From: Spirochaetota bacterium
GTDB taxonomy: Bacteria > Spirochaetota > Spirochaetia > JABEVK01
Length of the DNA: 40,365 nt
Reading direction: 5' to 3'
NCBI GenBank assembly: GCA_020049045.1
Contig: JAIFLN010000037.1
Coordinates: forward strand, 1-40,365
In this document: one piece after another, positions 15,233 through 29,869 of the stretch
How positions within the stretch are numbered: the first letter of the stretch is position 1
Layout: every line of letters begins with the position of its first letter
Translations under genes and position numbers: made by a program
The notes under the pieces: model-generated
What the model saw: the letters and a program-made list of their open reading frames with translations, nothing else
Told to the model about the DNA's origin: nothing
The model's database searches: none

Positions 15233-15664
15233 ATGGCTAAGAAAAAGATCATTGCAATGGTCAAATTGCAGTGCCCCGCCGGAAAGGCAACGCCCGCTCC
15301 CCCGGTAGGACCCGCACTCGGGCCTCACGGGGTTTCGGCACCTCAATTCGTGCAGCAGTTTAACGACCGCACGAAGAGCATGGAGACCGGACTGATTATT
15401 CCGGCGGTCATTACGATTTATTCGGACAAGACCTTCACCTTCATCCTTAAGACTCCCCCCGCCTCTGTCTTGATCAAGAAGGCTTCGGGCATTGAAAAGG
15501 GTAGTCCTGAATCCCACAAGGTCAAAGTCGGTAAAATCTCCAAAGCGAAGATTGAAGAGATTGCCAAGCTGAAGATGCCTGACTTGAACGCCAATGATAT
15601 CGAGGCCGCCAAGAAAATCATCGCCGGTACCGCCCGTTCAATGGGTGTCGAGGTGGAAAAATGA
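15233..15664 (+). CDS. rplK: 50S ribosomal protein L11
   Basis: A 143-residue protein of the GTPase-associated centre. The N-terminal domain has the proline-rich [12 protein letters not shown] motif, the thiostrepton and RelA-related surface, and the C-terminal domain has the rRNA-binding helices ([17 protein letters not shown] at the end). It overlaps rplA by four bases (ATGA). The length is as usual. Confidence 0.98.
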   Translation: MAKKKIIAMVKLQCPAGKATPAPPVGPALGPHGVSAPQFVQQFNDRTKSMETGLIIPAVITIYSDKTFTFILKTPPASVLIKKASGIEKGSPESHKVKVGKISKAKIEEIAKLKMPDLNANDIEAAKKIIAGTARSMGVEVEK

Positions 15665-16350
15665 AGCACGGTAAGAAATACACGGCTGCCGCCGAAAAGA
15701 TTGACGCTGACAAGCTCTACAGCTATGACGAGGCCTTGGGTCTGGTGAAGACCGTTGCTTTTGCCAAGTTCGACGAAACCGTCGAGATTTCCGTCAAGCT
15801 CAACCTCAAGAAAAGCCACACGGTTCGTGATACGGTTGTTTTCCCCCATTCCTTTCAAGGTGAGAAGATCATTCTGGTGTTTGCCAAGGGTGATAAAGCC
15901 GACGAAGCCCGCGCTAATGGTGCTACTTTCGTTGGTGACGTTGACCTGATTGAGAAGATCAAGGGCGGCTGGATGGACTTTGACGTTTGCGTGGCCACTC
16001 CGGACATGATGAAAGACGTTGGTAAACTTGGTCCCATTCTTGGTCGCCGCGGCCTGATGCCCAACCCCAAGACGGGCACCGTGACCAATGACCTTCCTGC
16101 CGCCATCAAGGAATTGAAGGCCGGCCGTCTCGAGTTCCGCGCTGATAAGACTGGTGTTGTTCACCTGCCCGTCGGCAAGGTCTCCATGGACGTCGCCAAG
16201 GTCAATGAAAACGTTCAGACCTTTATGGGGGAACTCGAGCGTCGGCGCCCCGCCGACCTCAAGGGTGATTTCATCAAGTCCGTGGCCGTCAGTTCGACCA
16301 TGGGACCCGGAGTCAAAATCCTCTTCAAGGTCCCCAAGGACAAGGAGTAA
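15661..16350 (+). CDS. rplA: 50S ribosomal protein L1
   Basis: A 229-residue L1-stalk protein with the family segments [18 protein letters not shown] and, near the end, [12 protein letters not shown]. In many bacteria L1 also represses its own operon by binding the mRNA ahead of rplK, where this window has a hairpin. Its ATG overlaps the rplK stop, so the two are translationally coupled. Confidence 0.98.
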   Translation: MKHGKKYTAAAEKIDADKLYSYDEALGLVKTVAFAKFDETVEISVKLNLKKSHTVRDTVVFPHSFQGEKIILVFAKGDKADEARANGATFVGDVDLIEKIKGGWMDFDVCVATPDMMKDVGKLGPILGRRGLMPNPKTGTVTNDLPAAIKELKAGRLEFRADKTGVVHLPVGKVSMDVAKVNENVQTFMGELERRRPADLKGDFIKSVAVSSTMGPGVKILFKVPKDKE

Positions 16351-16353
16351 GGT

Positions 16354-16890
16354 ATGTCGGACAAGAAAATTCAACCCGCCAAAATCGAAGCCGTTGCCGA
16401 TCTCGACAAGCAGTTCGAGGGCGTCAATGACTTTATCTTCGCCAGCTACCGCGGCATGACCGTGGAGCAGCTCTTTACTCTACGCCGCCAGCTCCGCAAG
16501 GAAGGTGCCGAGTTCAAGGTTGTGAAGAACAACTTTGCCAAGATTGTTTTCCGGAACAGGAAAGCCGCCGGTGTCGACGGTTACCTCGTGGGTCCTACCG
16601 CTGTTGCAATTCCCCGGAAAGAGTCTGGACCTGTTGCCAAGATTCTTATCGACTATGCCAAAGAAGTCCCGACCTTGGAAGTGAAGGGCGGTTACATTGG
16701 CGGAAGTGCTTTTGACTCCAAGCAAGTCGAAGCCTTCTCCAAGCTTCCGGGCAAAATGGAACTGCTGTCCATGCTGATGGGAACCATGAACGCTCCGGCT
16801 CAGAATATGGTCTACGCCCTCAACGGTGTTGCCACCAAGCTGGTCCGGACTCTGGTGGCCTACGGTGAAAAGAAGGCATCGGGAGAGTAA
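16354..16890 (+). CDS. rplJ: 50S ribosomal protein L10
   Basis: A 178-residue protein that anchors L7/L12 dimers to the ribosome stalk. The N-terminal rRNA-binding part (FIFASYRGMTVEQLFTLRR, then VKNNFAKIVF) and the C-terminal helix for L12 binding are present. Only three bases separate it from rplA, so the long L10 leader that precedes rplJ in E. coli has no room here. A 90-base gap follows before rplL. Confidence 0.97.
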   Translation: MSDKKIQPAKIEAVADLDKQFEGVNDFIFASYRGMTVEQLFTLRRQLRKEGAEFKVVKNNFAKIVFRNRKAAGVDGYLVGPTAVAIPRKESGPVAKILIDYAKEVPTLEVKGGYIGGSAFDSKQVEAFSKLPGKMELLSMLMGTMNAPAQNMVYALNGVATKLVRTLVAYGEKKASGE

Positions 16891-16980
16891 TTTCTCCCTG
16901 TGCTGTGCGTTGTAAAATCCACTGGGTCAGTCTTCAAACCAAGCCTGCTGTCCCGGTGAACAAAGAAAGGAGAAGATAAT

Positions 16981-17364
16981 ATGGCTAAGCTCTCTATCGA
17001 CGAAATCGTCAAAGCGGTTTCGGAACTGACTGTGCTCGAGGTTTCCCAGCTGGTGAAGGCCTTCGAGGAAAAATTTGGTGTCACCGCTGCCGCTCCGATG
17101 GCTGTGGCTGCTGCCGGCCCCGCCGCTGCCGCCGCCCCCGCTGCTGAAGAGCAGACCGAGTTCGACGTCATCCTGAAGGGTCATGGCGACAAGAAGATCG
17201 ACGTGATCAAAGTTGTCCGCGAAATCACCGCTCTCGGTCTGAAAGAAGCGAAGGATCTCGTCGAAGCTGGCGGCAAAGCTGTCAAGGAAGGCGTGACCAA
17301 GGCTGAAGCCGAGGAAATCAAGAAGAAGCTCACTGCTGTGGGCGCTGATGTTGAAGTTAAGTAA
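16981..17364 (+). CDS. rplL: 50S ribosomal protein L7/L12
   Basis: A 127-residue acidic stalk protein that recruits elongation factors. It shows the N-terminal dimerisation domain (residues 1-33), an Ala/Pro-rich hinge (about 38-55) and the globular C-terminal domain ([20 protein letters not shown], then [11 protein letters not shown]). It is preceded by a strong AAAGGAG site eight bases upstream, in line with its need for several copies per ribosome. A terminator-like hairpin follows before rpoB. Confidence 0.98.
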   Translation: MAKLSIDEIVKAVSELTVLEVSQLVKAFEEKFGVTAAAPMAVAAAGPAAAAAPAAEEQTEFDVILKGHGDKKIDVIKVVREITALGLKEAKDLVEAGGKAVKEGVTKAEAEEIKKKLTAVGADVEVK

Positions 17365-17396
17365 GGTTTCACACTTTACCGTCTTTTTCTCGTAAA

Positions 17397-17436
17397 CCGC
17401 CGGAGGTCCCCTCGGGGACGTCCGGTGGCTTTTTTT
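17397..17436 (+). terminator. Attenuator/terminator between rplL and rpoB
   Basis: CCGCCGGA pairs with TCCGGTGG (8 bp), with a further inner stem TCCC/GGGA closing a short loop, followed by seven T. It lies 33 bases after the rplL stop and 14 before rpoB. A partial terminator at this junction is known in E. coli, lowering polymerase subunits relative to ribosomal proteins. Confidence 0.85.
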
Positions 17437-17450
17437 GTCAGGGGGGACTC

Positions 17451-20400
17451 ATGAATTTAACGCGTCCGAAGAAAATTGAACGTGTGTACATTGGCAAGGA
17501 AGTCCAAGAGGTCATGGAACTTCCCGACCTCATCGACATCCAGTTGTCTTCCTACGAGCGCTTCCTCCAGAGGGAAACCCTGAAAGGTAAACTGCCTTTG
17601 AACCGCCAGGGCTTGGAAGAAGTCTTCCAAGAAACCTTTCCTATTGTCAGCCAGAACGAAGAGCTGACCCTCGAGTACAGCCACTACACTCTCGATGAGA
17701 ACGGAGTGAAATTCTCCGAAAACGAATGTAAGAAGAAGGGCCTCACTTACGCGATTCCGCTGAAGGCCCGCATCAATTTGTATTTCAACAGCACGGGCGA
17801 AATCCGTCAGAAAGAAATCTACATGGGGGACGTCCCCATCATGACCGATCGGGGGACTTTCATCATCAACGGCGCCGAACGGGTCGTCGTCTCTCAGATC
17901 CACCGTTCACCCGGTGTTGTGTTCAGCCATGAAAAAGGTATTTTCTCCAGCCGCATCATTCCCAACAAGGGTTCCTGGCTGGAATTTGAAATCGATCAGA
18001 AGAAAGAACTTATTTACGCAAAGATCGACCGCAAAAAGCGCATTCTGGCCACCCTGCTGCTTCGCAGCCTGGGTTTGCATACCCGCGATGAGATCCTGGC
18101 CTACTTCTATGCAACCAAGACCGCTGTTTTGGCAGAAGGTTCCAAGGACAGTCTTCAGGGTGCCATTCTTGCCAAGAGTGTTTTTATTGACGACAACGGT
18201 CAGAAAAAGAAGCTGTTCCGTGCCGGAGAACGCCTCCATGCTCACGAAATTGACGAGCTCCTCCATCAAGGCATCCCGGAAATTTCGATCATCGACGACA
18301 GTCAGGCCAAGGCGAAAGAAGAAGGCTGCAATTACCTCTCCAGCAAGATTATCCTGAATTGTTTTGAACGCGAAGACGCCAAATATGTTCGTGATACTTC
18401 GATCAGCGATGAACCTACCCGAGAAGATGCCTTGGCTGCGGTCTACTCGGTTCTTCTTCCTGGTGAACCCGTTTCTGTTGAAAACGCCGAAAAAGATTTG
18501 GCCATGATGTTCTTCAATCCCCGTCGTTATGATTTGGGGAAAGTCGGGCGCTATAAACTCAACAAGAAGTTCAGTTACGAAACTCCCGTGGAAGAGACGG
18601 TTTTAACGCGTGAAGACATCGTGAATACGATGCTCCATCTGATCAAGGTCTATCACGAAGACTCAAACATCGACGACATTGACCACCTCGGCAACCGTCG
18701 TGTCCGTTCCGTCGGTGAACTGTTGGCCAATGTGATGAAGACTGCCTTCAGCCGTATGGAACGCATCGCCAAGGAACGGATGACCCTGAAGGAAATCGAG
18801 ACGCTCAAACCTCAGGACTTGGTTTCCATCAAGCCGGTGGTTGCCGCTATCAAGGAGTTCTTTGGTTCCAGCCAACTTTCTCAGTTCATGGACCAGGTCA
18901 ATCCCTTGGCTGAACTGACCCATAAGCGCCGCCTCAACGCCCTCGGGCCGGGTGGCCTCAGCCGTGACCGGGCCGGTTTCGAAGTCCGCGACGTCCATTA
19001 CACCCATTACGGACGGATGTGTCCCATTGAAACTCCCGAAGGACCGAACATTGGTCTGATCGTTTCACTGGCCAGTTATACACGGGTCAATGATTACGGC
19101 TTCCTCGAGACCCCGTACCGGAAGGTTGTGAACGGCAAGGCCACTCAGCAGGTGGAATACCTTTCTGCCATCGATGAAGAAAAGTACTACATCGCCCAGG
19201 CCTCGGCCCGGTTGAACAAAGACGGCACCTTTTCCGAAGACCTGGTTTCCTCCCGTAAGGCGGGTGACTATACCTCGAAAGAGCCTTCCGCTCTCCAGTA
19301 CATGGACGTGTCTCCCAAACAGGTGATCTCCGTGTCTTCGGCCCTGATCCCGTTCCTCGAACACGACGACGCTAACCGGGCCCTCATGGGTTCGAACATG
19401 CAGCGCCAGGCGGTCCCTCTTCTGTTCCCCGATCCTCCGATTGTCGGCACCGGTATGGAAAAGAAGGCCGCCTACGACTCCGGCGTTCTTGTGAAGGCCA
19501 GCCGGGGCGGGGAAGTCACCTATGTTTCTTCGACAACCATCCACATCAAGCCCGAAGGGGCGCAGGACGCTTCCGAGCGCGACCTGTACGAACTGGTGAA
19601 GTACGCCCGAACCAACCAGGACACTTGCTTCAACCACCGACCCGTTGTCCGCATCGGTGACATGGTCCAGAAGGGTACCGTTCTGGCCGACGGACCGGCG
19701 ACGTTGCACGGTGAACTTGCCCTGGGTCGCAACCTGCTCCTGGGCTTCGTGCCCTGGAACGGCTACAACTACGAAGACGCCATTCTCATCAGCGAGCGCG
19801 TCGTCAAAGAAGATTTGTTCACTTCCATCCACATCAAGGAATTTGCCACCGAAATCCGTGAAACGAAACTAGGACCCGAGCGCATCACGCGTGATGTTCC
19901 CAACTGTTCCGAGAAGGCTTTGGAAGATCTGGACGATGAAGGGATCGTGGTCACGGGAAGCAAGGTGAAAGCCGGGTCTATCCTAGTTGGCAAGGTCACC
20001 CCCAAGTCCGAAACCGAGACCACCCCCGAGTTCAAGCTGCTCAACAGCATTTTTGGTGAAAAGGCCAAGGACGTGAAGGACTCCTCCCTCCGTTTGCCTC
20101 ACGGAATCGAAGGAACCGTTATCGACATTCAGCGTCTCAAGCGCTCCGAAGGGGACGATCTTCCCCCCGGTGTCGACGAAGTCATCAAGGTGCTTGTGGC
20201 TAAAAAGCGCAAACTCCGTGAAGGTGACAAGATGGCCGGCCGGCACGGTAACAAGGGTGTCGTCGCGCGTATCCTTCCCGTCGAAGACATGCCTTTCCTG
20301 GAAGATGGCACACCGCTCGACATCTGTTTGAACCCCCTGGGCGTTCCGTCTCGAATGAACCTCGGCCAGATTCTTGAAAGTGAGCTGGGCATGGCGGGCT

Positions 20401-20969
20401 ACCTACTGGGCGAGCATTACTCTACCCCGGTTTTCCAATCGGCCAGTGCCGATATGATCGAGGACAAGCTCGAGAGCGCCGGCTGGACCCGTTCCTGCAA
20501 AACCAAGCTCACCGACGGCCGCACCGGCGTTCCTTTTGTGAACCCTGTCATGGTGGGAGTCATGTACGTGTTGAAACTTCACCACCTGGTCGACGACAAA
20601 ATGCACGCCCGTTCCACCGGACCGTACTCGCTGGTAACTCAGCAGCCTTTGGGTGGTAAAGCCCAGTTCGGCGGACAGCGTCTTGGTGAAATGGAAGTGT
20701 GGGCCCTGGAAGCCTACGGTGCCGCCAACACTCTGCAGGAACTATTGACCATCAAGTCTGACGATATGACCGGCCGAGCCAAGATTTACGAAGCCATCGT
20801 AAAGGGCGAAGCCACCAGTACCGCCGGTATTCCCGAATCCTTCAACGTCTTGGTTCAGGAACTACGGGGCTTGGGCCTCGACCTGACCATCTACGACAGC
20901 AAGGACCGCCAGATTCCGTTGACCGAACGGGACGATGAACTGATCGCCAAGAACGGCAGCCATTTCTAA
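17451..20969 (+). CDS. rpoB: DNA-directed RNA polymerase subunit beta
   Basis: A 1172-residue beta subunit, spirochaete-like in length and lacking the long insertions of the E. coli protein. The rifampicin pocket is clear ([17 protein letters not shown], then [13 protein letters not shown]). At the E. coli Ser531 position it has Asn496, the residue reported from naturally rifampicin-resistant spirochaetes; the 526-equivalent His491 is kept. The C-terminal catalytic parts include [14 protein letters not shown] and [10 protein letters not shown]. The AGGGGGG stretch ten bases upstream serves as ribosome site. It is followed 19 bases later by rpoC. Confidence 0.98.
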   Translation: MNLTRPKKIERVYIGKEVQEVMELPDLIDIQLSSYERFLQRETLKGKLPLNRQGLEEVFQETFPIVSQNEELTLEYSHYTLDENGVKFSENECKKKGLTYAIPLKARINLYFNSTGEIRQKEIYMGDVPIMTDRGTFIINGAERVVVSQIHRSPGVVFSHEKGIFSSRIIPNKGSWLEFEIDQKKELIYAKIDRKKRILATLLLRSLGLHTRDEILAYFYATKTAVLAEGSKDSLQGAILAKSVFIDDNGQKKKLFRAGERLHAHEIDELLHQGIPEISIIDDSQAKAKEEGCNYLSSKIILNCFEREDAKYVRDTSISDEPTREDALAAVYSVLLPGEPVSVENAEKDLAMMFFNPRRYDLGKVGRYKLNKKFSYETPVEETVLTREDIVNTMLHLIKVYHEDSNIDDIDHLGNRRVRSVGELLANVMKTAFSRMERIAKERMTLKEIETLKPQDLVSIKPVVAAIKEFFGSSQLSQFMDQVNPLAELTHKRRLNALGPGGLSRDRAGFEVRDVHYTHYGRMCPIETPEGPNIGLIVSLASYTRVNDYGFLETPYRKVVNGKATQQVEYLSAIDEEKYYIAQASARLNKDGTFSEDLVSSRKAGDYTSKEPSALQYMDVSPKQVISVSSALIPFLEHDDANRALMGSNMQRQAVPLLFPDPPIVGTGMEKKAAYDSGVLVKASRGGEVTYVSSTTIHIKPEGAQDASERDLYELVKYARTNQDTCFNHRPVVRIGDMVQKGTVLADGPATLHGELALGRNLLLGFVPWNGYNYEDAILISERVVKEDLFTSIHIKEFATEIRETKLGPERITRDVPNCSEKALEDLDDEGIVVTGSKVKAGSILVGKVTPKSETETTPEFKLLNSIFGEKAKDVKDSSLRLPHGIEGTVIDIQRLKRSEGDDLPPGVDEVIKVLVAKKRKLREGDKMAGRHGNKGVVARILPVEDMPFLEDGTPLDICLNPLGVPSRMNLGQILESELGMAGYLLGEHYSTPVFQSASADMIEDKLESAGWTRSCKTKLTDGRTGVPFVNPVMVGVMYVLKLHHLVDDKMHARSTGPYSLVTQQPLGGKAQFGGQRLGEMEVWALEAYGAANTLQELLTIKSDDMTGRAKIYEAIVKGEATSTAGIPESFNVLVQELRGLGLDLTIYDSKDRQIPLTERDDELIAKNGSHF

Positions 20970-20988
20970 GAGGGGAGCAGAAAACCGA

Positions 20989-25251
<4,263 letters not shown>

Positions 25252-25268
25252 GAAGCAGGGCAGGGGGG

Positions 25269-25298
25269 TTGTGAAGCTCTTCTGTCCTGTGCTATGTT
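25269..25298 (+). promoter_or_regulatory. Possible promoter for rpsL-rpsG
   Basis: TTGTGA (25269-25274) and TATGTT (25293-25298) are 18 bases apart, in the 143-base gap after rpoC. Both boxes match four of six consensus positions or better at the key bases. Tentative. Confidence 0.4.
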
Positions 25299-25342
25299 AC
25301 ACCGCATTCTTTATGGACGTTAGTCCTGCCAAGGGTGATTTT

Positions 25343-25366
25343 GAAAGGCCGGTTGTTTGGCCTTTC
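25343..25366 (+). promoter_or_regulatory. Hairpin in the rpsL leader
   Basis: GAAAGGCC-GGTTGTTT-GGCCTTTC is a perfect 8-bp stem with an 8-base loop, about 28 bases ahead of the rpsL ATG and close to its AGGGAGAG ribosome site. There is no U-tract, so it is more likely a translational or stability element than a terminator. Confidence 0.5.
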
Positions 25367-25394
25367 CAGTTTCAAACAGGGAGAGTTTCTTTCT

Positions 25395-25769
25395 ATGCCC
25401 ACTATTAATCAGCTGGTCCGAAGTGGACGAGAGCAGGTCGTTTTTAAGACCAAGTCTCCCGCCCTTCAGGCCTGCCCCCAGAAACGCGGGGTTTGTACCC
25501 GCGTTATGACCGTCACCCCAAAGAAGCCCAACTCGGCGCTCCGCAAGGTAGCCCGTGTTCGCCTCAGCAACGGGATCGAAGTGACAGCTTATATCCCCGG
25601 TATCGGGCACAACCTTCAGGAACACTCGGTTGTCATTATCCGTGGTGGTCGTGTGAAGGACCTTCCGGGTGTGCGTTACCATATCATCCGTGGTGCAAAG
25701 GATGCCTTGGGCGTTGCCAAGAGAATGCAATCCCGCTCGAAGTACGGCGCCAAGCGCCCGAAGGGTTGA
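25395..25769 (+). CDS. rpsL: 30S ribosomal protein S12
   Basis: A 124-residue decoding-centre protein with [11 protein letters not shown] (Lys43 and Lys44) and [13 protein letters not shown]. The lysines whose change gives streptomycin resistance are the sensitive forms. The ATG at 25395 matches the universal MPTINQL start; a frame extending 20 residues upstream reads through the leader hairpin and is rejected. rpsG follows after 11 bases. Confidence 0.98.
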   Translation: MPTINQLVRSGREQVVFKTKSPALQACPQKRGVCTRVMTVTPKKPNSALRKVARVRLSNGIEVTAYIPGIGHNLQEHSVVIIRGGRVKDLPGVRYHIIRGAKDALGVAKRMQSRSKYGAKRPKG

Positions 25770-25780
25770 GGAGTTAGGAA

Positions 25781-26254
25781 ATGCCCCGCAAAACATACGA
25801 AGCCAATCGAGCCCTTCAGCCCGATCCCATTTTCCATTCTGTGGTTTTCGCCAAGTTCGTCCGCCGCATGATGTATGACGGTCAGCTGATGACCTCTTCC
25901 AATATCCTGACCCAGGCGTTCGAGATCCTCAAGGAGAAATCTGGAAAGGAACCGCTCGAGGTTTTTATCAAGGCTCTCGACAACGTGAAGCCTGTTGTTG
26001 AAGTCAAGTCCCGTCGTGTCGGTGGTTCGACCTACCAGGTTCCCATCGAAGTGCGGGAATCTCGCCGCGAAGCTCTTTCGCACCGCTGGATTATTGATGC
26101 ATCGCGAAAGCGCTCTGGTAAGTCCATGAGTGAGAAGCTTGCTGCTGAATTGTTTGATGCGTTCAACAGTACGGGAAATGCCTTCAAAAAGAAGGAAGAT
26201 ACCCACCGTATGGCCGAAGCCAACAAGGCGTTCAGCCACTACAGCAAGTTTTAA
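25781..26254 (+). CDS. rpsG: 30S ribosomal protein S7
   Basis: A 157-residue protein that nucleates assembly of the 30S head. Family segments are RVGGSTYQVPIEVR, HRWIIDASRKR and MAEANKAFSHY. It is the last gene of the str-type unit. fusA, which follows rpsG in many bacteria, is absent; a terminator begins 19 bases downstream. The start has GAGGAG upstream. Confidence 0.98.
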   Translation: MPRKTYEANRALQPDPIFHSVVFAKFVRRMMYDGQLMTSSNILTQAFEILKEKSGKEPLEVFIKALDNVKPVVEVKSRRVGGSTYQVPIEVRESRREALSHRWIIDASRKRSGKSMSEKLAAELFDAFNSTGNAFKKKEDTHRMAEANKAFSHYSKF

Positions 26255-26272
26255 TCCGAAAGGATTGAGGCT

Positions 26273-26306
26273 AAAAACCCCCGGGAAACTGGGGGTTTTT
26301 CTTTTT
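26273..26306 (+). terminator. Rho-independent terminator after rpsG
   Basis: AAAAACCCCC and GGGGGTTTTT form a 10-bp stem with an 8-base loop, followed by CTTTTT. The A/U ends allow function in either direction, but only the plus strand has genes here. It closes the rpoBC/str transcript. Confidence 0.88.
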
Positions 26307-26339
26307 ATGGGTAGTTGGCAGAATTCTTGGGTCCTGTTG

Positions 26340-26368
26340 TTGACAGGGGAGGGTGCTTCTGCTACATT
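26340..26368 (+). promoter_or_regulatory. Promoter of the tuf/S10 transcript
   Basis: TTGACA (26340-26345) and TACATT (26363-26368) are 17 bases apart, just past the rpsG terminator. The expected start near 26375 gives tuf an untranslated leader of about 320 bases. Confidence 0.75.
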
Positions 26369-26374
26369 GCTTCG

Positions 26375-26687
26375 AGTTCAATACCCCTTCGGGGCAAGTG
26401 GTCGCGGTTGTTCGCGTTCACCTCTGCTGGAAGGTAGCGTTCTTTTGGTAAGTTGTGGAACCTTGGTTCCGTTTCCGGTTACAGATCGGGAATAGCTGGC
26501 TTGGTCATACTGCCCCGCTTTTGTCGGGAGTAAGTGACGGGAAAGTAAACAACGGTGATAGCTTGTCGATTCCTTATCGGCTGTCTTTTGCCACACCTCC
26601 GACGCTCTTCCGGTGGAAAACCGCACTCCTGTCAGGGGTGCTTATGTTTGAAACCTAAGGGTTATGGATCTTATTGCGAAATAAGCC
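26375..26687 (+). promoter_or_regulatory. Long structured 5' leader of tuf (unidentified RNA element)
   Basis: No credible protein is encoded in this gene-free stretch. Hairpins read directly are: CCC-TTCG-GGG (26385-26394, UUCG tetraloop), GTGGTCGCG-GTTGTT-CGCGTTCAC (26398-26421, one U-U mismatch), GGAAC-CTTG-GTTCC (26457-26470), CGAT-TCCTT-ATCG (within 26561-26580), GCACTCCT-GTC-AGGGGTGC (26623-26641) and CTTATT-GCGA-AATAAG (26670-26685, GNRA-type loop) ending two bases before the AAGGAGG ribosome site. The order suggests a folded control region for EF-Tu and the S10 genes. It does not match the FMN, cobalamin or T-box consensus that I can recall. The identity is unknown. Confidence 0.6.
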
Positions 26688-26699
26688 AAGGAGGAATTG

Positions 26700-27887
<1,188 letters not shown>

Positions 27888-27904
27888 GAGTCTCAAAAGA
27901 GATC

Positions 27905-27949
27905 AGTGTCGGCAATGTTTGATTGTCGACACTTGTTTTTCCTTTTTTT
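27905..27949 (+). terminator. Terminator/attenuator between tuf and rpsJ
   Basis: AGTGTCGGCAAT and ATTGTCGACACT form a 12-bp stem (one G-U pair) with loop GTTTG, followed by a T-rich run (27934-27949). It ends about ten bases ahead of rpsJ. As no promoter fits between it and rpsJ, the S10 genes must depend on read-through, making it an attenuator. Confidence 0.82.
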
Positions 27950-27959
27950 GGAGTTAGGG

Positions 27960-28268
27960 ATGGCTAGTGAGAGAATTCGTGTGAGATTGCGTGGGTTTGA
28001 CGTGGAACTCGTCGACCAGAGCGCCAAAGCGATTGTGCAGACTGTTCATAAGGTGGGAACGAAAGTTTCCGGCCCCATTCCTCTGCCGACCAAGATCAAC
28101 AAGTTTACCGTTCTGAGGTCCCCTCACGTCAATAAAAAGTCTCGGGAACAATTTGAGATGAGAACCCATAAGAGGTTGATTGATATTCTCGAGCCTACTC
28201 CCGCCGTTATGGATGCTCTTATGAAGTTAGAGTTGCCCGCCGGTGTGGATGTCGATATTAAGCAGTAA
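27960..28268 (+). CDS. rpsJ: 30S ribosomal protein S10
   Basis: A 102-residue protein of the 30S head, also the NusE partner of NusG and NusB in antitermination. Family segments: [14 protein letters not shown], then [20 protein letters not shown]. The ATG at 27960 is preferred because it gives the universal N-terminus and has GGAG upstream; an in-frame upstream start would run through the terminator stem. It is the first gene after the attenuator. Confidence 0.97.
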   Translation: MASERIRVRLRGFDVELVDQSAKAIVQTVHKVGTKVSGPIPLPTKINKFTVLRSPHVNKKSREQFEMRTHKRLIDILEPTPAVMDALMKLELPAGVDVDIKQ

Positions 28269-28283
28269 ATTCGAGGTTAGAAC

Positions 28284-28904
28284 ATGATCGGTCTGATTGG
28301 TAAAAAGGTGGGGATGACTCAGGTTTTCGATGAAACCGGAAAACTGACTCCTGTCACCGTCATCAAAGTGGAGCCGAACGTCGTCATTGCCGAGCGGAAC
28401 GAAGAAAAGCATGGCTATAAAGCTGTGGTTGTCGGTTCTGTAGCTGGTAAGGAAAAGGTGTTCAGCAAGCCTGTGCGGGGGCAGTTTCCCGAAGGTGTGG
28501 CTCCTCAGCGTGTCGTGGTCGAATTCCGCGATTTTGATAAAGAATGTAAAGTTGGCGATACACTTGGTTTGGAGTTGCTGCAAGAAGCGAAGTACCTGGA
28601 TGTTTCAGGCACGAGTAAGGGCAAAGGCTTCCAGGGTGTTATCAAGCGCTGGCATTTTCAGGGCGGTGAGGAAACTCACGGTTCGAAGTTTCATCGCGAA
28701 CCTGGTTCAACAGGGCAGTCTACGACTCCTCGCAAATCCTTCAAGGGTATTAAAATGCCCGGTCACATGGGTAGCGAGAAGGTAACCGTGTTGAATCTGC
28801 GGATTGTCAAAGTTGACGCTGAGAACCAGATTGTTTTGGTTCATGGTGCCATTCCAGGGGCTAGAAACGGCTCTGTGATCATCCGCAAAGCGGTGAAGAG
28901 GTAA
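28284..28904 (+). CDS. rplC: 50S ribosomal protein L3
   Basis: A 206-residue early-assembly protein whose loop reaches the peptidyl-transferase centre. The start IGLIGKKVGMTQVFDE and the loop GSTGQSTTPRKSFKG with GHMGSEKVT are diagnostic. The Gln in that loop corresponds to the residue methylated in E. coli. GAGG upstream and a 15-base gap from rpsJ fit the S10 operon. Confidence 0.98.
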   Translation: MIGLIGKKVGMTQVFDETGKLTPVTVIKVEPNVVIAERNEEKHGYKAVVVGSVAGKEKVFSKPVRGQFPEGVAPQRVVVEFRDFDKECKVGDTLGLELLQEAKYLDVSGTSKGKGFQGVIKRWHFQGGEETHGSKFHREPGSTGQSTTPRKSFKGIKMPGHMGSEKVTVLNLRIVKVDAENQIVLVHGAIPGARNGSVIIRKAVKR

Positions 28905-28909
28905 TCGGC

Positions 28910-29548
28910 ATGGATAAAAAGGTTTACTCCATTCTGGGCAAAGAAGTGAAAACCGTTGCCTTGAGCGACGATGTCTTCGCCCATGAAATCAGTGAAGGTT
29001 CGATCTATAACGCTATTAAAAATGAATTGGCAAATCTTCGGGTTGGTACGGCGTCTACGAAGACCCGCGCCGAAGTTCATGGGGCCAAGACGAAGCCCTG
29101 GCGTCAGAAGGGTACCGGTCGCGCCCGTTCTGGACGCAAGCAGTCCCCTGTTTGGGTTGGCGGTGGTATTGCATTCGGACCCCGCCCGAGAGACTACAGT
29201 TATGTGTTGCCCCGCAAGGTGAAGCAATTGGCAATGAAGTCGATTCTAAGCTTGAAGGCCTCGACAGAGGGTTTCAAAGTTGTGGAGAATTTCACTGTTG
29301 CAACCGGCAAAACCAAGGATCTGGTTCAGATCCTTTCCGCTATCGTTCCTTCGGAAGAAAAGACAGTACTGATTCTGAAAGAAGACGATGCCAACTTGAA
29401 ACGAGCTGCTCGGAATATTCCGTGGGTTCGGTTTTTGACCTTCAATCGGTTGCGTGCCCACGATCTGTTCTACTCCAAGAACCTCGTGATCATGGAAGAG
29501 GCGGCCCAAAACCTGGGTTCCTTCTACGCCGGAAAGAGCGAGGCCTGA
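28910..29548 (+). CDS. rplD: 50S ribosomal protein L4
   Basis: A 212-residue protein with the tunnel-wall loop region KPWRQKGTGRARSGRKQSPVW. In E. coli L4 also represses the S10 operon by promoting termination in its leader; a terminator stands just before rpsJ in this window, so the same feedback is possible. Spacing to rplC is five bases and its ribosome site is weak, suggesting translational coupling. Confidence 0.97.
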   Translation: MDKKVYSILGKEVKTVALSDDVFAHEISEGSIYNAIKNELANLRVGTASTKTRAEVHGAKTKPWRQKGTGRARSGRKQSPVWVGGGIAFGPRPRDYSYVLPRKVKQLAMKSILSLKASTEGFKVVENFTVATGKTKDLVQILSAIVPSEEKTVLILKEDDANLKRAARNIPWVRFLTFNRLRAHDLFYSKNLVIMEEAAQNLGSFYAGKSEA

Positions 29549-29549
29549 T

Positions 29550-29855
29550 ATGGATCAGTTATCGATTATCGTCAAGCCCCTCTTGACGGAAAAGACAAAT
29601 GCGATGCGTGAACACAAGAAGAAGCAGTACGCTTTTCAGGTGGATGCGCGGGCCAACAAATTCCAGGTGCGCCAAGCTGTTGAGAAGTTGTTTGGGGTCA
29701 AGACTCTTGCCTGTTCTATTGTTAATGTTCGTGGCAAAGAAAAGACGATGGGAATGCGGGGTGGCAAGCGTGCAACAGGCTTTACTTCAAGTTGGAAGAA
29801 GGCGTATGTAACCTTGGCCGAAAATCAGAAGATTGACCTCTTCGAAGGCGCCTGA
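29550..29855 (+). CDS. rplW: 50S ribosomal protein L23
   Basis: A 101-residue protein at the tunnel exit, the docking site for trigger factor and SRP. Family segments: [14 protein letters not shown] at the start and [19 protein letters not shown]. It starts one base after the rplD stop, so it is coupled to it. The length is normal. Confidence 0.97.
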   Translation: MDQLSIIVKPLLTEKTNAMREHKKKQYAFQVDARANKFQVRQAVEKLFGVKTLACSIVNVRGKEKTMGMRGGKRATGFTSSWKKAYVTLAENQKIDLFEGA

Positions 29856-29869
29856 GAGGAAACAGAACG

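Noticed and set aside
26375-26687. Known riboswitch or RNA in the tuf leader (FMN, cobalamin, T-box, SRP RNA, tmRNA, RNase P)
   Set aside because: Short chance similarities exist (CTTCGGGGCA, GTGGAACC, GGAAGG), but the conserved cores of these families are missing.
26307-26699. Small reading frames in the tuf leader (for example 26455-26658 plus and 26378-26626 minus)
   Set aside because: No recognisable family, no good ribosome site, odd composition, and they cut across clear hairpins; the region reads better as untranslated RNA.
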